A stretch of DNA of 10,475 nucleotides from JADCRZ01 sp039921525 (GTDB lineage: Bacteria; Bacteroidota; Bacteroidia; Chitinophagales; Chitinophagaceae): assembly GCA_039921525.1 (NCBI GenBank), contig JBDSBP010000320.1:1-10475 (forward strand), in the 5' to 3' direction. The notes under the pieces are model-generated. The model was not told where the DNA came from. It made no database searches and saw only the letters and a program-made list of their open reading frames with translations. The position numbers were made by a program, and so were the translations under genes. Shown piece after piece: positions 7,109 to 10,475 of this stretch. Within the stretch, counting starts at the first letter, position 1. Every line of letters begins with the position of its first letter.

Positions 7109-7144
7109 CAAGCAGTAACCCATTAAACCTGGTATAGATTTGAC

Positions 7145-7546
7145 ATGGTACAGGGGGAGTCAATCTTGTTTGATCCGCTAAAGAAAAGTTTGCGTGTAAT
7201 GAACAACAACGAAACATTTACTGCTGATCTGCCGGAAGAAAAATATACATTTTTTATTGTTGCGCCGATAACGCGTTCAGGCATTGCGTTTTTAGGCGAT
7301 GCCGGGAAAATAACAGCAACCGGTAAAAAGAGGATCGCCACCATTACCGATACGGCAAACACGCTGCACGTAAAAGTATTGTTCGCCGAAGGCGAAGGAC
7401 CCGTAACCCTGCAGGGATATTCTGAAAAAACGGTTACAGCGGTTACTTTAAAAGTGATGCAGGATGCCGCCTCACATTTGTTTACGATTATTGTACCGCC
7501 GCCTGTGCAGGGGGAAATGGTGAATGTAAAAATGCAAACAAAATAA
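7145..7546 (+). pseudogene. C-terminal stub of a Sip1/raffinose-synthase-like alpha-galactosidase
   Basis: The 133-residue frame has no start of its own worth trusting; it is open back to 7127, just after a TAA at 7124. It resembles the C-terminal beta-sandwich of GH36-like Sip1/raffinose synthase proteins. Supporting features are LFDPLKKSLRVM (9-20), the strand KYTFFIVAPITRSGIAFLGD (33-52), LQGYSEKTV (93-101) next to the usual GYS position, and the final IIVPPPVQGEMVNVKM. Complete proteins are several hundred residues longer and carry their catalytic barrel upstream, so this piece cannot be an active glycosidase. The break lies within about 35 bases of the outer end of MITE copy 3. Assignment rests on pattern resemblance only; an unrelated beta-sandwich carbohydrate protein is the main alternative. 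Confidence 0.5.
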
Positions 7547-7745
7547 GTTTATCATGCAAATTCCTTCCTTCTTTATTATGATTAGGATACCCTGGTGTTT
7601 CACATTTATTAAGTATATAAAATAAATTTTAGACAGCTTCTTCCCATAACCTGACTTGACAGCTCTATTTCCAGGAAGCGCTGGAACAACGGCGGAATTA
7701 CAAATTAATCACCAGCGACAGTACCTCGTTTTATTGATGAATATA

Positions 7746-7753
7746 TATATTTG
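7746..7753 (+). promoter_or_regulatory. Candidate -7 promoter box for the Tat-exported protein
   Basis: TATATTTG exactly matches the Bacteroidota -7 consensus TAnnTTTG and would place transcription start about 20 bases before the ATG at 7779. No clear TTG-type -33 element is visible at the expected distance, so support is partial. Confidence 0.3.
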
Positions 7754-7778
7754 GTGTAACCCAACCCTAATCACAACT

Positions 7779-9497
7779 ATGAACAGAAGAAAATTTGTAA
7801 CAATGGGTGCAGCCTCAGCTTGCCTGTTGCCTTTGGCGGGCGCCGCATCATATCTGCCGGTGTACGGCCCGCAGGCTCCTCCCGGTAAGCCGGGCTGGCT
7901 ATTGCAGCTTATTAAGCTTAATGATGGTGATCTGAAAGGAATGTCTGCGCTAAAAATAGCCGATCCCAAACATGCCCTGTATGGAGGATACCAGTCAGTC
8001 GTGGAGATTCCAAACCCTGTCAGTACCTGTGGCTATATCTTTAGGGCCTGCGCTGCAATTGCCACGCCCGAGTCGGTATATTACCAGTCCAAAGCAGTGT
8101 TGAATAACATTAGTATTGCATTACAAAGCCTGCTGAAAATGCAGCATTCTGACGGTACTATCGATTTGCTCGAAACCAATTTTCATTCACCGCCCGATAC
8201 GGCGTTTATGGTAAAAAGGTTGATGCAGGCATACAATATCTTCATGCAGGCAGACATACCCGGCAAAGAAACCGCTAAGCCATTTTTTGAACAATTTTTA
8301 AAACGGGCAGGTGAGGCATTGATAACAGGTGGCATACATACGCCAAACCACAGGTGGGTGGTATCGGCGGCTTTAACCAAATTAAATGAACGCTGGCCCG
8401 ACCCCCGCTACATAAACAGAATAAACGATTGGCTGGCAGAGAAGATAGACCTGGATGCCGACGGACAGTACACAGAAAAAAGCACCTATGGCTATTCGGC
8501 GGTGGTTGACCGGGTTTTGATAACCGTTGCCAAAGGAGTTAATAAACCTGAACTGCTGGATGCAGTGCGAAAAAATTTATTGATGATGCGGTATTACCTG
8601 CACCCGAACGGCGAAGTGGTAACGGAGGCAAGCAGTCGCCAGGATAAAGGCCAGGTTGGCACAATGGAAAATTATTATTACGCCTGCCGGTTTATGGCGT
8701 TAATTGACAACGATGGCGAGATGGCCGCTATGTGCCGGATCATAGAAAATACGTCGTTGCCTAAGCTCACTGATACCATGAATTATTTTCTGGAAGATCC
8801 ATCCCTTTGGAAGGAGTTACCCGGGAGCAAGCCTTTGCCCGTGAGCTATGTAAAATCGTTTCCTTTTTCAGGGGTGGTACGCATAAGGCGCAACCAGTGG
8901 GATGCCACCATCCTTGCTAACAATCCGGGGTGGTTTACATTTCATAAAACAAACGCGGTGTTGCAGGCAATGCGTATAGCCGCTTCTTTTTTTGGAAAAG
9001 GTCAGTTTCAGGCTGAAACTGTAGAACAGGTGGGCGATAAATGGGTGCTGACCCGTAAGCTGGAAGGCCCATATTTTCAGCCATTTCCGAAAGACAAAAT
9101 ACCGGGCGACGGCGACATGGCAAAAATGCCCAAATCTCAACGACAACAAAGCAATGTTCAGTATCTTGAAACGATAGTAACCATATCGGAAGCCAACAAT
9201 GGTATTAGCGTTGATATCGACGTGAAAGGCACCGATGGAGTACCGGTTTCCATGGAACTGGTCTTTAGGCCTGGTGGGATCTTTAATGGGGTACAAGCCC
9301 ATCATACAGAAAAAGATGCCTGGTTGTTTAGCGGGGAAAAAGGAGGTTATACCGTTAATGGCAATACCCTGCAATTTGGTCCTGGCAAAATGTTGCATAA
9401 AGGCATTCATCTGCGTGGCGCATTGCCCCCTATGGATGCACCAACTGTTTACCTCACGGGCTTTACACCTTTTAAACATACTATCTTTCTATCATAA
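7779..9497 (+). CDS. Tat-exported heparinase II/III-like polysaccharide lyase candidate
   Basis: 572 residues from ATG 7779, chosen because the protein then opens with a twin-arginine signal (NRRKFV, residues 2-7), a short hydrophobic stretch and an Ala-rich cleavage region near 20-23. The frame is open further upstream, but that would bury the signal. Residues about 80-340 are rich in paired helices, as in an alpha/alpha toroid, with HSPPDTAFMVKRLMQAY (136-152), HTPNHRWVVSAAL (187-199) and STYGYSAVVDRVL (235-247). Residues about 365-572 are strand-rich, starting GVVRIRRNQWDATIL and FHKTNAVLQAMRIA. That helical barrel plus beta-sandwich order is typical of heparinase II/III-type lyases. N190-H191, Y237 or Y239, and H389 are plausible catalytic positions by analogy. 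Neighbours point to plant-polysaccharide degradation. The substrate is unknown, and a non-catalytic or hydrolase role is possible. Confidence 0.6.
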   Translation: MNRRKFVTMGAASACLLPLAGAASYLPVYGPQAPPGKPGWLLQLIKLNDGDLKGMSALKIADPKHALYGGYQSVVEIPNPVSTCGYIFRACAAIATPESVYYQSKAVLNNISIALQSLLKMQHSDGTIDLLETNFHSPPDTAFMVKRLMQAYNIFMQADIPGKETAKPFFEQFLKRAGEALITGGIHTPNHRWVVSAALTKLNERWPDPRYINRINDWLAEKIDLDADGQYTEKSTYGYSAVVDRVLITVAKGVNKPELLDAVRKNLLMMRYYLHPNGEVVTEASSRQDKGQVGTMENYYYACRFMALIDNDGEMAAMCRIIENTSLPKLTDTMNYFLEDPSLWKELPGSKPLPVSYVKSFPFSGVVRIRRNQWDATILANNPGWFTFHKTNAVLQAMRIAASFFGKGQFQAETVEQVGDKWVLTRKLEGPYFQPFPKDKIPGDGDMAKMPKSQRQQSNVQYLETIVTISEANNGISVDIDVKGTDGVPVSMELVFRPGGIFNGVQAHHTEKDAWLFSGEKGGYTVNGNTLQFGPGKMLHKGIHLRGALPPMDAPTVYLTGFTPFKHTIFLS

Positions 9498-9523
9498 ACA
9501 TTTACATTTTACCTCAAAAAGTT

Positions 9524-10039
9524 GTGAAACGCTTTCTATTATTTTCACTCCTCTTTTTGCTTTTCCCCTGCCTTCTAAAGGCCCAAAAAGACTTTCAGAA
9601 AAAAGTGCAGTCCCAAATGATTTTGGCTGAAACCGATTCAGTGATCGACTTGCCTGAAGGCACGTTTACGCTTACCAATACACTTTCGCTGGAAGGAAAA
9701 AAGAATATCACCATTAGAGGTAAAGGAATGAGTAAAACCATTTTGAACTTTAAAGGGCAGACCGATGGAGCTGAAGGTATTCGTGTAAGTGATGGAACTG
9801 GTATTGTACTGGAAGGGTTTACGGTTCAGGATGCCAAAGGGTATGCACTAAAAACCATGCATGTAAACGGAATTACTTTTAAAAATGTAAAAGATGAATG
9901 GACGGATACCCCTGGTCCGCAAAATGGTGGCTATGGTTTATACCCGGTGCAATGTAAAAATGTAACGATTGACAAATGCGAGCCAATTGGTGCTAGTATA
10001 AGGCCCGTCAATCTACTCCATTTTACGACTTGCGAATAG
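9524..10039 (+). CDS. Secreted right-handed parallel beta-helix protein, truncated
   Basis: 171 residues from a GTG start 26 bases after the previous stop, so probably co-transcribed with it. A Sec signal peptide (KRFLLFSLLFLLFPCLLKA, 2-20) is followed by a pectate-lyase-like beginning: IDLPEGTFTLTNTLSLEGKK (41-60), NITIRGKGMSKTILNFKG (61-78), then successive beta-helix coils to NGGYGLYPVQCKNVTIDKCE (134-153). Related proteins run to about 400 residues and continue after the GAS position with a DAGIYVGQS-like coil. Here the reading changes after S158 (base 9997) to IRPVNLLHFTTCE and stops, so more than half the helix is absent. The unrelated tail suggests a deletion or insertion junction rather than a point mutation. 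The stub may be secreted but is unlikely to fold as a complete enzyme. Confidence 0.75.
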   Translation: MKRFLLFSLLFLLFPCLLKAQKDFQKKVQSQMILAETDSVIDLPEGTFTLTNTLSLEGKKNITIRGKGMSKTILNFKGQTDGAEGIRVSDGTGIVLEGFTVQDAKGYALKTMHVNGITFKNVKDEWTDTPGPQNGGYGLYPVQCKNVTIDKCEPIGASIRPVNLLHFTTCE

Positions 10040-10098
10040 ATAATTTTTCAATTACAGACAAGTAATATTTCAGTTTCGAACATTTCTTACCTCTGCGA

Positions 10099-10206
10099 AA
10101 TATATTTGTTACACAGAGATGCACGGAGGGTACACGGAGGCGCTCCGTGAAACACCGTGCCTTCTCCGTTTAACTCTGTGTAATATATTTGTTACACAGA
10201 GATGCA
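10099..10206. repeat. 25-bp direct repeats enclosing a CACGGAG/CTCCGTG hairpin
   Basis: An identical 25-base sequence, starting AATATATTTGTTACACAGAG, occurs at 10099-10123 and 10182-10206, giving an 83-bp period. Between them TTACACAGAG (10109-10118) pairs with CTCTGTGTAA (10174-10183), and CACGGAG (10133-10139) pairs with CTCCGTG (10143-10149) around a 3-nt loop. ACACAGAG/CACGGAG intergenic palindromes are familiar dispersed repeats in several bacterial phyla. Both direct repeats contain TATATTTG (10101-10108, 10184-10191), a -7 consensus match upstream of the small ORF at 10254. Confidence 0.65.
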
Positions 10207-10253
10207 ACAGAATCAACAGAACACTTCATCACTTGTCAAAGTAGAATTAGACA

Positions 10254-10382
10254 ATGAAAGGAAATTACTTCTTTATTTTTTTATTTGGTTGCATAAATGC
10301 CCAAAGTCAAAAGATGGCGGCACCTGTGCGTTTGCGATGTGACTTTTTATTAAACACTGATACAACTCAACGGTTTTTTTAA
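10254..10382 (+). pseudogene. N-terminal remnant resembling a GH78 alpha-L-rhamnosidase
   Basis: A 42-residue frame begins with a signal peptide (MKGNYFFIFLFGCINAQSQ) and continues APVRLRCDFLLNTDTTQRFF before TAA. GH78 rhamnosidases commonly begin their mature part with a (P)xxLRCEYLxNPLGID...PRLSW segment, and the match in order and spacing is good for about 18 residues. The frame fails at a T-run (10373-10380). The neighbouring frame stays open to the window end but does not look like the expected continuation. Complete enzymes exceed 700 residues. The match is too short to be certain, and another secreted protein is possible. Confidence 0.4.
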
Positions 10383-10475
10383 TACACTTTACAGCATTAT
10401 AAATACAGTACAGCCCGATACGTTATCAGCAATAAAAATATCACTATACCTTGGCATCAAATTTAAAAATAATTA

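Noticed and set aside
8868..9479. A 203-codon minus-strand frame opposite the Tat-exported protein
   Set aside because: Its sequence looks like antisense of the coding frame and has no recognisable domain. The + strand gene has a signal peptide and a coherent domain order.
9235..9630. A 131-codon + strand frame overlapping the end of the Tat protein and the start of the beta-helix gene
   Set aside because: It is an out-of-frame shadow of two better-supported genes, with no signal or motif of its own.

Overview
The window looks like a Bacteroidota chromosome, most likely Chitinophagaceae or a near relative. The reasons are moderate to low G+C, weak Shine-Dalgarno sites, TAnnTTTG-type -7 boxes upstream of some genes, and families typical of that group: UxuA-type mannonate dehydratase, Sip1-type alpha-galactosidase, secreted beta-helix proteins and GH78 alpha-L-rhamnosidase. 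Genus cannot be fixed from the sequence alone. All gene calls are on the + strand.

Layout. (1) 1-741: the C-terminal two thirds of a mannonate dehydratase (uxuA), cut by the window edge. (2) 742-1802: about 1 kb without a convincing gene, holding two copies of a palindromic intergenic repeat (853-911, 972-1030) and one copy of a MITE-like element (1144-1312). (3) 1803-6723: an assimilatory sulfite-reduction block, namely a LysR regulator, a decayed N-terminal piece of a uroporphyrinogen-III methyltransferase (siroheme pathway), cysJ (flavoprotein) and cysI (siroheme/4Fe-4S hemoprotein). CysJ and CysI appear intact and together would reduce sulfite to sulfide with NADPH. (4) 6808-7112: two tandem copies of the same MITE-like element, in the opposite orientation to the first. 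(5) 7145-10475: a degraded carbohydrate-utilisation stretch. It contains the C-terminal stub of a Sip1/raffinose-synthase-like alpha-galactosidase, an apparently complete Tat-exported lyase-like protein, a secreted beta-helix protein that breaks off mid-fold, a 25-bp duplicated repeat around a hairpin, and a short N-terminal remnant resembling an alpha-L-rhamnosidase.

The most notable structure is the 140-161 bp repeat family. Each copy has TGTYATGTCA-type inverted ends and YTAG flanks. In both hairpin arms it carries tandem heptads of the form GCNNTCA, in numbers from 3 to 7, with variation almost confined to the two middle bases. The right-hand part of the window has several truncated genes and repeats at or near the breaks, which suggests a locus being eroded by repeat-associated rearrangement.
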